Source: Taeniopygia guttata (lineage: Eukaryota > Chordata > Aves > Passeriformes > Estrildidae). From it: a stretch of 64,000 nt of DNA. The stretch covers positions 186,001-250,000 of the forward strand of contig NC_133025.1 in the NCBI RefSeq assembly GCF_048771995.1, written 5' to 3'. Positions 52,501-63,978 of this stretch are shown here, in pieces; within the stretch, counting starts at the first letter, position 1, and each line of letters begins with the position of its first letter. A program made the position numbers and the translations under genes. The notes beneath the pieces are model-generated. The model was not told the DNA's origin and made no database searches. It saw only the letters and a program-made list of their open reading frames with translations.

Positions 52501-55500
52501 TTGCACGAGGGTCCCTCCTCATATGAGGGTCCAGTGGCCCCAGCTCAGGCTGAGCACCCTGAGGCATGTTAGGGGTGGTTGGGGGTGTTGGGGTACAGCT
52601 CCCCCTCACCTGGCTCCTGCACCAGGTAGGAGACGCCACAGGAGCCGTCCTTGCGGTCCTCAAAGGAGATCTCAGCCTTGCTGGGCCCCTCAACAGCAAT
52701 GGAGAGTCCTCCCGCGCCCGCCTCACGTGTCCAGATGCTGAACTCAGCTGGGGGGGTCACCGGGGTCACCCTGGCCCTCAGTGGCACCCCAGGATGGCGA
52801 CAGCCAGCACAGACCTGCACCCTCCTCCCCGTGGCACCCAGACACCCCCACAGAACCCACATCCCACCCATGGAACACAGAGCACCTATAACACCCCCCC
52901 ATTGCCCCCACACTCAGCTGTACCCAAATCCCCCATCACAGCACCCAGAGCCCCCAAATTTCATCAACACCCCAAACACACATAGCACCTACCCCCCATT
53001 GCCACCCACACCCCCAATAGCACCCAGACCCCAGATACATCCCCCCAAGAGCACCCATCCCTCATTGCCCATTGCCCACACCCACACACCCATGACCCCC
53101 CCAGTCACCCCCAGGCCCCCAACATGCCCCATAGCTGGCAGACCCCGCTGTACCTGGCGTGCCGGCCACAGCGCGCTGCAGCCCGGTGCCCCCCGCGCGC
53201 ACCTTGTGGGCGCCGCCCTCGCCCAGGGGCCCCACGGTGAACTGGAAGGGGCTCCCGGGCACGTGCTGTCCCCGGAACTTGACGCTGACGGTGTGGGCGC
53301 CTGTCTCCTGGGGCACGAAGCGCACGCTGTACACCCCCGCGCCCCCCGGCACCACCTCGGCCTCACGCCGCTGCCCCGACGGGCTCAGCACCTGCGCCGA
53401 CAGCTCCTGCGCTGACGCCTCGCCTGCAGGCACGCACCAGGTCACCGTGAGCACCCCGACACCCATCGGCACCCCAGCGTCACCCCAACGCCCTATCGCT
53501 AAGGCATCCCAGCTCCTGCACCATCGCCTCACCTGCAGGCACACACCTGGTCACCCTGCAGGCGCCTGGGCACTCCAACATCACCCCATTGTCACCCCTC
53601 CACTGCACCACTGTGCCACCCCAGCACCCCATGGCTAGATGGCATGCTGTCACCCTGTCACAAGGCCACCTTGTCACCACATCACTCCATCATCCTGTAA
53701 CCTGGGTACCCTTGCACCCCAGCCCCTCTGCACCCCATTTCCTTATCACCATGTCACTATGGCACCCCAGCACCTGTTACTGGAGCACCCTGTCATCCTG
53801 TTACCATGGCACCCTGTCACCCCAACAAGCCATCACCCTAGCACCACAGCACCCCTGCATCCTGTCACTCTGATACCAGGGCACTGGGACATGCCATTGC
53901 CCCATCATCTCCTCACCATTGTCCCAAGGGCTCCCTGGCACACTAGCGCCCTGCTGCCCCACCACCAGGGCACCCTTGTCACTGTCATTGCACCACCCTG
54001 CCGCCAGTGCGCCCTGACATCCCAACACCCACCAGAGCCCACTGGGTGCACCCCACCCTACAAGCACATCCCCTCATGCACAGGACACATGCACTTGCCA
54101 GCGTGCACACGCACACACTCGCACACACATGTGTGCCCACACATGCACACGCCCTTGTGAGACTGCACAGCTGTGCCGAGGGGACCCACAGCCCTCTGGG
54201 CTGCGCACACACACCCCGTAAGCAGGTGTGCGCCTGTCTGTGCAAAGAGCCAGAGCTGTCCCCACCTCTGCACATCCCCGTGTGGAGGGCATCCCCCATC
54301 AGCACAGCAGCCCCCACGCGTGTGCCAGGGGGCCTGTCCCACGTGTGTCCTGGGCACACACAGCCCTGTGCAAGGGCACTCCCGTGGCAAGTGTGCCCAG
54401 CTCTCGTGCAAGTCCACTTCCATGCACACCCAGTCCTTGTGCAATCACAGCCCTGTGCAAACACACACCGCTGCTCCGGTGCACCCGGTCCTTGTGCAAA
54501 CACACTTCCCTGCGCTCACACTCCCCCTATGCACACCCGCCCCTCGTGCAAGCACAGTGCCCTGCACACCCAGCCCCCGTGCACACTCGCCCCTCATGCA
54601 CACGCAGCTCTTGTGCAGTCCCACTGTGCTGCACGTGCCCATGCACAGCCCCCGAACACCCCTGGTGCAGGACGCACCCTCGTGTGCGCGCGCAGGGGCT
54701 GCGAAGGCGCCGATGCCCTCGCGGGTCCCAAAGGCCCCGAAGGCACCGAAGGGCTCCGGGGGCGCACGGGGGAAGGCGCCACCCACGCGGGTCGATTCCT
54801 CCACGTGCACCTCGCGCGTGGTCTCGCCGCCACGCGTCTTGCTGATCTCAGTGCGCTCCGTGCGCGTGTACGTGTGGCTGCTGCGCGTGAACGTGCGCGT
54901 CAGCCGCTCCTGCGCCGACACCATCTGGAACCAGTTCCCTGGGGAACCCCCGCAGGGACACAGAGGGACAGTGCGGACGCATGGGGACACGTGGGGACCG
55001 CAGGTGGTGAGCATGGAGGGGGAACAGAAGGGTGAACAGAGGGGTCATGGGGACACAGGAGGATATGGATAGACATGGGCATGAGTGGACAGAGGGACGG
55101 ATGTAATGATGGGAGGAGACGTGGATGAGTGGAGACATGGAGGGGTGGACACAAGGATGGACACAGGGATGATGGAATCATGTTGGGTGGAGACATGGGT
55201 GGTCACAGGGTTGGAAACAGAGAACGGTGCAGGGAGGGATGGAGCCAAGGTGGATGAAGCCAGAGATGGACATGTGGATGGGTGTGAATGGACACACAGA
55301 CATGTGGATGGAGGTGTCAGTGCGTGGTGGCATGCACAGTGGGACGCAAGGACGCAGGCACAGACACAGAGGGACACAGACATGGACACAGACGCACGGA
55401 GGGGAGAGAAAGAGGAAGGAAGAAGAAATCAGAGCTGAAGTGACTGAGATGTGTCTCCATCCCCATGGCCCACAGAGCAGGAGGAGGAAGAAGATTAGAA

Positions 55501-58500
55501 TGAAGAAGGGAGAAGAGGAGGAAGAGGAGAATGATGGAGGATGAAAGATGAGAAGGAAGAGGAAGAAGAGGAGAAGGAGGATGAGAAGGAGGGAGGGTGG
55601 GAGGAGGAGAGGGTAGGAGGAGGAGAAGAAGGAGGAGGAGAAGGAGGAGGAAGGCCAACCCTACCTGGGATCTTAAGGTTGAGGTCGCAGGTGCTGCCAA
55701 CAGTGGCAATGGAGGGCGCCTGCCGCCGGCGCGTGATGCTCTCCTTCATCCGGCCCTCACCCGTCACCTTCACTGTGAAGGGGCTCCCTGTGGGAGACAG
55801 TTACCTCAGGAACCTGTCACCCCCTGGGGGTCCTAGCACCCCTCCCCTCTGTCCCCCATGTTTCCCCTAGCCCACCTGGGACATGTTTGTCAGCAAATTT
55901 GATGTTGATGATGTAGTTGCCGGGCTCGGTGGGGCAGTAGGTGACTTTGCAGGTGCCATCCTCCATGTCCTCACAGTTTATGTCCACCTTGCTGGGGCCC
56001 TCAATGGACAGACCCAGCCCGCCATAACCTGGGTGGCCATGGGGACATGATCAGAGGTGTCCCACAGAGGCTGTCCTGCTCTGGTCATGGTCACACCAAG
56101 GCCACAAGCCCAAACTGTCCATGGTCACCACTCAATCCCAGCCATCATCCCCATCCTGGCCATGGCCATGCCAGGGTCACCACAGCATCACCCTCTTGGC
56201 TGCACCATGGACATGGCCACCACACTATCCTGGCCATGGTCATACCATGCCCATAATCATGGCCACCACCCCATCCTGTGTTGGCCACAGCCATGGCATG
56301 GCCTTAAGCCACATTTCACCTGGGCATTGGCCATGCCACAGCCATGGTCACCATCCCATTCAGATGAAGGTCACAGCATAGCCACCACCTCATCCTGTGC
56401 TGGCCACAGCTGTAGCATGGCCATAGTCATCAAATCATCCTGGCTATGGCCACATCACCACCACAGCCACCATCCAACCCCAGCCACAGGGACCATCCTG
56501 CCTTGGCCATGGCCGTTGCCACCATCCTTCCTGTCCACATGCAGCCTTGGCCAACATCACATGTGGCCTTAGTACACCATAGCAATAACCATGGCCACCA
56601 TCTCATCCTTGGGTGGCCATAACCTTCTCACGGTCATGGCCACCACCCCATCCTGCTCTTAGCCATGGCTACCTCCTCCCCCATGGCCATCCCCCACCAT
56701 GTCCTCACCAGCGCTGCGTGTGTCCACGATGAACTCAGCCACCTCAAAGGTGTGGCCCTCCAGAAGCCCCTGGCCCCACACCTTGACCCGGCCAGCATCA
56801 CCAATCTCTGACTGTCCCACCAGGATCTTGAAGGGGCTGTTGGTGACGTGCTGCCCGCTCTTCCTCACACTCACCACGTGCTCGCCCACCTCCTTGGGTG
56901 TGAATGAGATGCCTGGGGAGGACACAGTGGTCACACACCACCACCAGACTTGGCCACCACTCATGTACCATCCCCATCCCCCAGCCACCTCCATCAGCCC
57001 CTGGTCAGCATCCCAGTCCCCTGACCATGGCCACCAACCCCCTGCTGACCCAATGCCACAAGGCCACCCATCCCTGTGACCCCATAGCCCCACTGTTCCC
57101 TGTCCCGACAAGTCCCCAGGTCCCACATCCTCCTCTCATGTGCCCATGTGCCAGTTCTCTTGTGCCCACATCTGTCCCTGTGTCCCCATGGTGTCCCCAT
57201 GTCCCTGCACACCGATGTGGCGGTTGGGCAGCCGCTTGAGCAGGCATGGCTCCTCGTTGCCCGAGGGCGCGCGGATGGTAGCCGCCAACAGGCTCAGGTC
57301 TGTCTCTGCGATCTTCAGTGACACATCAGTTGAGGTGCCCACATTGAGCTGGGACGTGCGCATGGAGTCATCTCCTGCAGAGACACCATCGGCAGGGACA
57401 TCAGCCCAAGGTGAACAAGATGAATAGGATCCCAACGGTGATGGAATGATATTCCCAAAGCCCCACAAGGTCCCATTGGATACATGGAGAGGGTCCTCAG
57501 AATCAGGGGTCACCCAAAGATGTGTGAATAACATCCTACATGGATGGAGTCCCCACGAGGTCTACATGGCCTTGTGATGGGGTCCTCAAACTCTATGACA
57601 TCCCCATGGCCATGGGTTGGGTCTGTTGGGTCTCCAAGGTTTCACAGTGGCCCTAAGGCCATGGGAGGGGGGATCCTGGTGGCCAGGGATGGACAAGAGA
57701 CACTACAGGTGTCCCAATGGCCATGGGGCAAGTGTGCCCATTACCCCACAGCTGTCCCCATGACCATGCTATGGTCTCTGTGACCCACAGGTGCCTCCAT
57801 GGTCATACAAGTGCCCCCACAACCTTGCAGGTGCCCTCATGGCCATGACTCCGTAGATGTCTCCATGGCCAACCAGTGCCCCCATGGCCATGTGGAGCCC
57901 CCAGGAATCCCCGGAACCCCCCCAGACCCCACTGTGCCCCCCAGCCTGTCTCACCAGTGATCTTGGCAGTGAAGGGGCTGCCCGGGATGTGTTTGTCATC
58001 AAAGCGTACAATGATGCTGTAGTCACCAGGGGCTGTGGGCAGGTAGGACACGGTGCATGTCCCGTCCTTGTTGTCCTGGCAGGTAATCTCCGCCTTGGAG
58101 GGACCTTCGACTGCCAGCGACAGCCCACCTGGAGCACAGGGGTTGTCAGAAGGCACCGGACAAGGGGTGTCAGGAGGTAACAGGGGTCTCCAGTCCCTCC
58201 TGATGGCACTGCGGGAGTCCCCATGACCTCCCAGCCCCCCTTGGCCATCACTCACCCTCGCCAGCATCCTTGGTGACAATGGTGAATGTGCATGGCTTGT
58301 TGACCATTCCATGGCTCAGCCCAGGCCCATAGGCACTGACGTGGCGTGGGTTGATGGCATCCACATAGAACTGGAGGGGACTCCCTGGGGATACAAGGGA
58401 CAATGGTCAGAGACCCATGAGGACACTCCAACCCAAGGGTGACCAACCATGGAACCCACAGAGACATTCCACACCATGGTGTGTGCCTGACCCACAGGAG

Positions 58501-61500
58501 TCCGACCAGGGCATTGCTGTATCAACCTTCCTCAGCCACCTCCCAGTGGCTCCCAGCACCCTGCAGTGGCTCACCAGGAATGTGGTTGCCATCATAGCGA
58601 ATGTCCATCTCATGCAACCCCTTCTCGGAGGGGGCATAGTGCACTGTCACCGTCCCATCCTTGTTGTCGGTGATGTTGGGCCGCGCTGTCTTCCCCGAGG
58701 GCATCCGCACCTCACCTGGGGGCATTTTGTCAGTAGGGACACCAAGAGGGGCGCTGGTGCCTGAAGGGGTGGTCCCTGTGCCCACAACCCTGTGCTGTAC
58801 CTGTGATCTCACCCTTCTGCACCGTGAAGGGGATGACGAGGTTAAAGGGACGGAGGTTCTCGGTGGTGGCTGGGGGCTCCTCCGTGGCCTGATCGTGGGG
58901 CAGAGAGGAAGGGTAAGAACCTAATGGCGGGCTCCCAGCCCTGTGATGATCCTCATGATCTCCAAAGGTCATGGTGTTCACCACGATCCCAACCCCCACC
59001 ACCACAACCCTGGCCCAACAGTGGCCCCCATGGTCATCCAGCCCCACAGTGCCCACCATGGTCTCCCAACTCTCTCAGCTCCATGATGGCCACCATTGGG
59101 CCAACACTGCCCCTCCATAACTCCCATCATGGTCACCCAACCCTGCAGTGCCCGTTGTGCTCTTGCAACTCCACGCTGACTGACTCAACTCTCTCTCCCT
59201 TGGGGTCGACCATGGCCCCGGTCCTCTGTCTGTTGGTGCCTACCATGATGTTTCAACCCCACCATGGTTTCCCTACTCCATGGTGTCACCCTGGTGTTTC
59301 AAATATGTCCCATGGTGTCTGTTGTGCCCTCAACTCTTTGCCCCTTGCATCCACCACTATTTCCCAACCCCATGGCCCCACCTCTCTGCCCCACAGCACC
59401 CACCATGATCATCTGACCCCACGGTGCCCATCATAGTCCCAACTCTCTGCCCCATGGCACCCACCATGGTCTCCCAGTTCCATGCTGCCCACACCATGGT
59501 CTCCCAAAATCTGACCCATGGTGCTCATCACAACCCCCCCAGACTCACAGTGCCCCCCTCCCCCCAGTGCCCCACCCACCATGACATGGAAGGGGCTGTT
59601 AGGGACGTGCTCCCCGCCAAAGCGGATGGTGATGATGTATTTGCCAGGCTCAGGTGCGGTGTAGAAGATGTCAAAAGTGCCGTCGTGGTTTTCCACCACA
59701 TCCACGTCCAGTTCAGCACCATCAGGCGTTGACACCTTGCAGGTGACCTTGCCCTGTCCCGCTGCCTTTGCATCCACCGTGATCACCGTCTCCTCCCCGA
59801 TCTGGATTGTGGGGCCCAGGCAAGCACCTGAGGGGAGGCTGGGGTCAGGGCCATGGGGGGACTCCAAACCTATCCCCCAACTGCCTCCTCCCAGCCCCCC
59901 AACTGCCCCCCTGGCACCACTTACCCAGTCCATGGCCCCCAATGGATACTGCAAGAAAGACCAGGGAGAGCGGTGAGAAGGGGTTGGGGGGCTGGTTGGG
60001 GGGCCGGGGGTGCCGAGGGGGCCGGGGGGCTCCGGGGGGCCAACACATCCTGTCCTGGGGACACCCGCTCATCCCCACTATGCCATGGGGTAGGTCTGGG
60101 GGTGGTGGGAGGGGTGCTGAGGGGCAGCAGTGGGGCAGTGGGTGTGCTGGGGGGCAGCCATGGGGTGGGGGGGGTAAGGAAGGGGTGTCTGGGGTGGGTG
60201 CCGTGGGACAGCAGGGGGACACTGTGGGTCAGCATATGGATGTTGTGGGGCAGGAGGGGATGCTGTGGGGCAGGAGGAACGCTGTGGGGCAGGAGGGGAT
60301 GCTGTGGGGCAGGAGGAACGCTGTGGGGCAGGGAGGGGTGCAGTGGGGCAGCGAGGGGACATCGTGGGGCAGTGAGGGGATGCTGTGGGTCAGCAAGGGG
60401 ATGCCAGAGGCCAGCAAGGGGGTGACATAGGTCAGCATAAGGACACTGGGGGGCAGCCCCACCTGTGACGAGGCACTTGCTGGCATCGCCAGAAGGCACG
60501 GCGAGGACCCGGAAGGGCGACGCGGGGATCTCGTCACCCCCGTACTTGACAGTGCTGGTGTAGCGCCCCGGCACGTCGGGCACGTAGGACACTGTGTAGG
60601 TGCCGTCCCCGTTGTCCCGGATTGACGCCTTCTTGGGCTGTCCCTCGGGGTCCTGCAGGCAGCCCCCATCAGTGCCCTGTGATGGGGGCACCCTGTGGGG
60701 CTCAGCACCCCATGACTCCCCCTGCACTCACCAGGATCTGGACTGTGAGCAGCCCTTCACCCATCCTCAGTGTGCCCCGCCACAACCCTCACACTCCCCC
60801 ACGTTTCCCCCTCACACACTGACCAGGATCTGCACCGTGAGCAGTCCCTCGCCAGCGTCGCGGGCGTCAATGGTGAATTCCACCGGGAGGCTGGCAGGGA
60901 TCCCTCCCGCACTCAGCCCGGGGCCGCTCGCCCGCACCTTGCTGGCATCGTGGGTGGGCAGCGCCGTGACCTTGAAGGGGCTGGGGGAAGCAAGGAGTCA
61001 GAAAGGTGCCGGGATCTCCAGGCTGTGTGGGATCCTGTCCCACTCTGCCAGCCGAGGTGGGGTCTCACCTGCGTGGCACCTCCTGCCCCCCGTACTTGAC
61101 AGACACGGTGTAGGGCCCATCAGTGGCTGGGGTGTAGGTGACCTTGTGGGTGCCATCACCATTGTCTCGAATCTCCACTGGCTCCGGCAGCCCTGTGGGG
61201 CAGTGGGACATGTGGGGTGGGGACATGTGAGTCAGGAGGACACTTGGGACAGGAGGACATGGTGGGCACAGAGCAGCATGGAGGGCACAACCTCCCTGGG
61301 TGGATCCATGAGGAGGGCACCCCAAGGGGTAGGACACTCTATGAAGAAGGGCATTCATGGGGCTGGACGTCCTGTGGGGTAGGACACCCTATGGAGCAGG
61401 ACGTCCATAGGTAGGACACCCTATATAAGAGGGGACACCGTGAGGCAGGACACCCTATGGAACAGGGCATCCATGGTGCTAGACAGCTCATGAGTTAGGA

Positions 61501-63978
61501 CACCCCTGGGGCAGGACTCTCTATAGACCTGGGATCCAAGGGCCAGGACATCCTATGGAGTAGGACATTGAAGAGGCAAGACACCCCAGAGGTCAGGACA
61601 CCCCACAAGACACAGGCCCCCCTGCTCCCCATGTCCCCACCTACCAGTGGGCCCCAGCAGCGTCACCTCAAGGGCTGCACGTCCCGTGGCACTGACGTCC
61701 ACGGTGAAGCTCTGGGGCAGCCGTGCACGGACACTGGGTCCCAGCCCTGGCCCTGAGCACGTCACCTTTGAGGCATCCACAGCATCCCGCACTCGCACCC
61801 GGAACGGGCTCCCTGTGTGGAGAAGGGGGTCAGCGTGTGAGGGAGGCAGCATGGGGCAGGGTAGGGGGAGATGGGGCAGTGTGGCCACTCCCAATGTGAG
61901 TGTGGGGTCAGTGTGGGGATGGGATCAGCATGAAGACAAGGTCAACATGGCCATGAGGTCAACAGGGGCACAGGGACAGTGTGGCCATAGAGTTGGCGTG
62001 TCCATCACATGCACAGATAATTTGTGGGGCCAGTGTGCTCATAAGGCCAATGTGGCCATGGGGTCAACACGAGCCATGAGGACAACACGACCATCAGTCA
62101 GTGTGGCCATGGCGGTACCGAAGCCATGGCCATGGGGACAGCACAGGCAGGGGACAGCTTGGCTGTGGGGCCACCATGGGTGGCATCACCACAGTGAAGC
62201 CCTGTGACCAACAGATGACAATCAGGACACCTCCCCCACCCCCCGTCCCTGTGTCCCCTCGCACCTGGGATGGGGTGGCCGCCGAAGGTGATGTTGACAT
62301 CGTAGTCACCAGGCGTGAAGGGGACATACTCCACTGCACAGCTCCCGTCCTTGTTGTCCTTGCAGGACATCTTCGCCTCTGAGGGACCCTCGATGGCCAG
62401 GCCCAGCCCCCCAGTGCCCGCACCCCTGGGGACATGCCACCACTCAGAGAGGTGACACAGGCATGGTGGGGCCAGGGGGAACAACTGCCATGGTGGGGAG
62501 ATGGAGGTGCCACCTCCCTGACAGAGGTGGCACCTCCATGGCAAGGGGACAGAGATGCCATCCTGGTGAGACAGGATGGAGATGGCGCTTTCATGGCAGG
62601 GAGTGGAAATGCTTGTTTGGTGACATGGGATGGAGGTGGTACATCCATGGGAAAGGACACAGGTGGTAGAGGATGCAACAGGCTGGGCAAGGGACCTCTG
62701 TGGCAGAACATGGAGGTGCCAGAGCGGTGGCATAGGATGAAGGGGGCGGGTTGGTGACATGGGATAGAGGCGGGACATGCACATGAAGGGCACAGGTGCA
62801 AGAGGATAGTGGTGGCACTTCCACGTCAGGGGATGGAGATACTGGGTTGGCAGTTTGGGGTGGAGGTAACACCTCTGGGAGAGGAATCCATGGGTGTGGG
62901 AATGGAGGGACCCAGGGCTGGTGCCCCCCTGGTCTCCACACTGAAGCAGGGAGCCATGCCCACCCCAAACCCCCCAACATGGACAGCATGAGGGGTGGGT
63001 GGGTGTGGCATACGGCTAGGGCAGGGGATTTGGAAGGCAGGGGTTGAGGGCCTTTGGGGAGCAGGGCTGGATTGAGGTTGGGGGTCAGTGCCCACCTGGT
63101 CTCCACGGTGAAGTGGTTGGCCGTGCCCACCAGGCCACCCTCCAGGCCAGGGCCATGCGCCCGAACGCGTGTGGGGTCGCAGCCCTCGGCCACCCCCACA
63201 CGGAACGGGCTCTTGGGGACTGCCACATCATCATATGTCACCTCCACCAGGTGCAGCCCTGTGACAGGGACACCATCACACACTGCCCATGGAGGGGGCA
63301 CAAGGGGTCTCTGGGATGGGGATTCTCAGGGAATTTGGGGGGTCCCTAGGTGGGGTTTTAAAGGTCTTGGGTGTTTTGGAGATCCCTGAATGAGGTTTTT
63401 GAGGGGGGCTGGGAGTCCCTGGTTGTGATTTGGGGATGTCTCAGTGGTCTGGGGTGTTCCTGGTTCTGAGGCTCCAGTGGGAATTGAAGGGGGTCCCCAC
63501 TTGGACATGGCATGGGAAGATCCCTCTCTGAAGGTCCCTCATGAGGAACAGAGGGTGCCTGGCCAGGACTTGGGGTCCTGGGGGGATGTTGGAGTCTGGT
63601 GTAGGAGCAGAGTCCCTGGGGGAGCTCATGGTCCCTGGAGCTTCCCAGGGGGTTGGGGGTCCCTAGGGGTTTGGGAGTCCCCTGGGGGTGTCTGTGTTCT
63701 CCAAGAGGGCCTTGGGGTCCCTGGGGGAGTTGGGTCTCCCAGGGGGTTTGTGGGGGTCCCTCACCCTCCTCAAAGGGTGTGTACTCCACGCGGTAGGTGC
63801 CATCGCCGAGGTCAGTGACGAAGGTGTCGATGGCGGTCCCTGAGGGGTTCAGCACCCGTGCCCGGACGTGGGGTCCCCCGGTGGGGGCCAGTGCCCGCGC
63901 ATCCACCGTGAACTCTGTGCCCACCTCCCGCAGCACTCCTGAGGGGTACAGGGGGGTCAAGGGGGCCCAGAGCTCACC
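49516..63978 (-). CDS. FLNC: Filamin C, C-terminal half (repeats 11-24), 5' end outside window
   Basis: Exons in coding order: (64000)-63978 doubtful, 63938-63765, 63258-63096, 62425-62265, 61812-61645, 61192-61069, 60980-60824, 60652-60463, 59948-59925, 59827-59580, 58888-58801, 58715-58575, 58384-58256, 58128-57955, 57374-57213, 56912-56709, 56028-55876, 55787-55665, 54938-54678, 53423-53154, 52747-52610, 52311-52196, 51796-51667, 51305-51129, 50931-50713, 50238-50029, 49703-49516. Phases agree, about 1429 aa. Filamin C crosslinks actin and anchors the muscle Z-disc. Ig-like filamin repeats 11-15, 16-23 and the dimerising repeat 24 are present. The FLNC-only insert in repeat 20 ([20 protein letters not shown]) settles the paralogue, as does ATP6V1F next door. 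Hinge 2 is present ([18 protein letters not shown]); no hinge-1 exon was found. Actin-binding domain and repeats 1-10 lie beyond 64000. Confidence 0.97.
50550..50712. repeat. Tandem duplication of an FLNC exon end plus CATGTCCC repeats
   Basis: 50551-50590 copies the 3' end of the exon at 50713-50931 (50711-50750) with 38 of 40 bases matching and includes the donor. The space between is a run of CCCATGTCCC-type units. Confidence 0.9.
51306..51666. repeat. Short-period repeats, FLNC intron
   Basis: Degenerate CATGTCCCCATGTCCCCACA-type units (8-10 nt period), interspersed with copies of GGGGGACACAGACATGTC and a CAGCAGGAACCCCAG motif taken from the neighbouring exon (about 51280-51305). Confidence 0.75.
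53560..54660. repeat. Minisatellite-filled FLNC intron
   Basis: 53560-54000 is made of CACCCTGTCACC / CACCCCAGCACC units (12-nt period, imperfect). 54050-54660 is made of GTGCACACGC / CTTGTGCAAGCACA units. The intron separates the insert exon from the following repeat-20/21 exon. Confidence 0.8.
54678..54938 (-). other. FLNC: FLNC repeat-20 insert exon
   Basis: This 261-nt exon is the unique insert that separates FLNC from FLNA and FLNB and binds Z-disc partners such as myotilin and myozenin in mammals. The first half ([20 protein letters not shown]) is almost unchanged from human. The second half is Ala/Phe/Gly-rich ([16 protein letters not shown]) and has diverged. Confidence 0.9.
55065..55420. 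repeat. GGATGGACACA-type repeats, FLNC intron
   Basis: Many degenerate copies of GGATGGACACAGGGATG and GTGGAGACATGG-like units. No exon overlaps. Confidence 0.75.
55480..55660. repeat. Polypurine GGA/GAA tract, FLNC intron
   Basis: About 180 nt of nearly pure purine on the plus strand (AGGAGGAGGAGAAGGAGGA type), so pyrimidine on the FLNC sense strand. It starts right beside the donor of the exon ending at 55665. Confidence 0.9.
56040..56690. repeat. CCATGGCCACCA-type minisatellite, FLNC intron
   Basis: Degenerate units containing CATGGTCACCAC and CATCCTGGCCATGG, period roughly 25-35 nt, fill this intron. The next introns (57540-57950 and 58920-59560) hold related CCATGG / CACCATGGTCTCCCA units. 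Confidence 0.8.
58920..59560. repeat. CACCATGGTCTCCCAACTC-type minisatellite, FLNC hinge-1 intron
   Basis: About 15-20 degenerate units of roughly 35-40 nt with CCCACCATGGT and CAACTC blocks. This intron is where the hinge-1 exon would be expected. Confidence 0.8.
59925..59948 (-). other. FLNC: 24-nt FLNC microexon
   Basis: Encodes VSIGGHGL plus the first base of the next Gly codon, between acceptor TTGCAG|TA and donor G|GTAAGT. The residues are identical to human FLNC repeat 15, and both flanking phases fit. Confidence 0.9.
60070..60450. repeat. GGGATGCTGTGGGGCAGGAG-type minisatellite, FLNC intron
   Basis: About 12 units of 20-28 nt with GTGGGGCAG cores, in the intron between the repeat-14 exon and the microexon. 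Confidence 0.9.
61200..61620. repeat. AGGACACCCTATGG-type minisatellite, FLNC intron
   Basis: About 14 degenerate units of 25-30 nt with GGCAGGACACCCTATGGA and GGCATCCATGG blocks. Confidence 0.8.
61880..62200. repeat. GTGTGGCCATGGGG-type minisatellite, FLNC intron
   Basis: Degenerate units of about 18-22 nt with GTCAACATGGCCATG and GGGGTCAGTGTGG blocks. Confidence 0.75.
62430..63050. repeat. GGAGGTGGCACCTCCATGG-type repeats, FLNC intron
   Basis: Degenerate units of about 35-45 nt with GGTGACATGGGATGGAGGTG and CATCCATGG blocks. No exon is seen inside. Confidence 0.75.
63290..63760. repeat. GGGGTCCCTGGGGG-type repeats, FLNC intron
   Basis: Degenerate units of about 25-35 nt with GGGGTCCCTAGGGG and TTTGGGGATCCC blocks on the plus strand. 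Confidence 0.75.

Noticed and set aside
49516-63978. Calling this gene FLNA or FLNB
   Set aside because: The FLNC-only insert exon (54678-54938), hinge-2 sequence and adjacency to ATP6V1F point to FLNC.
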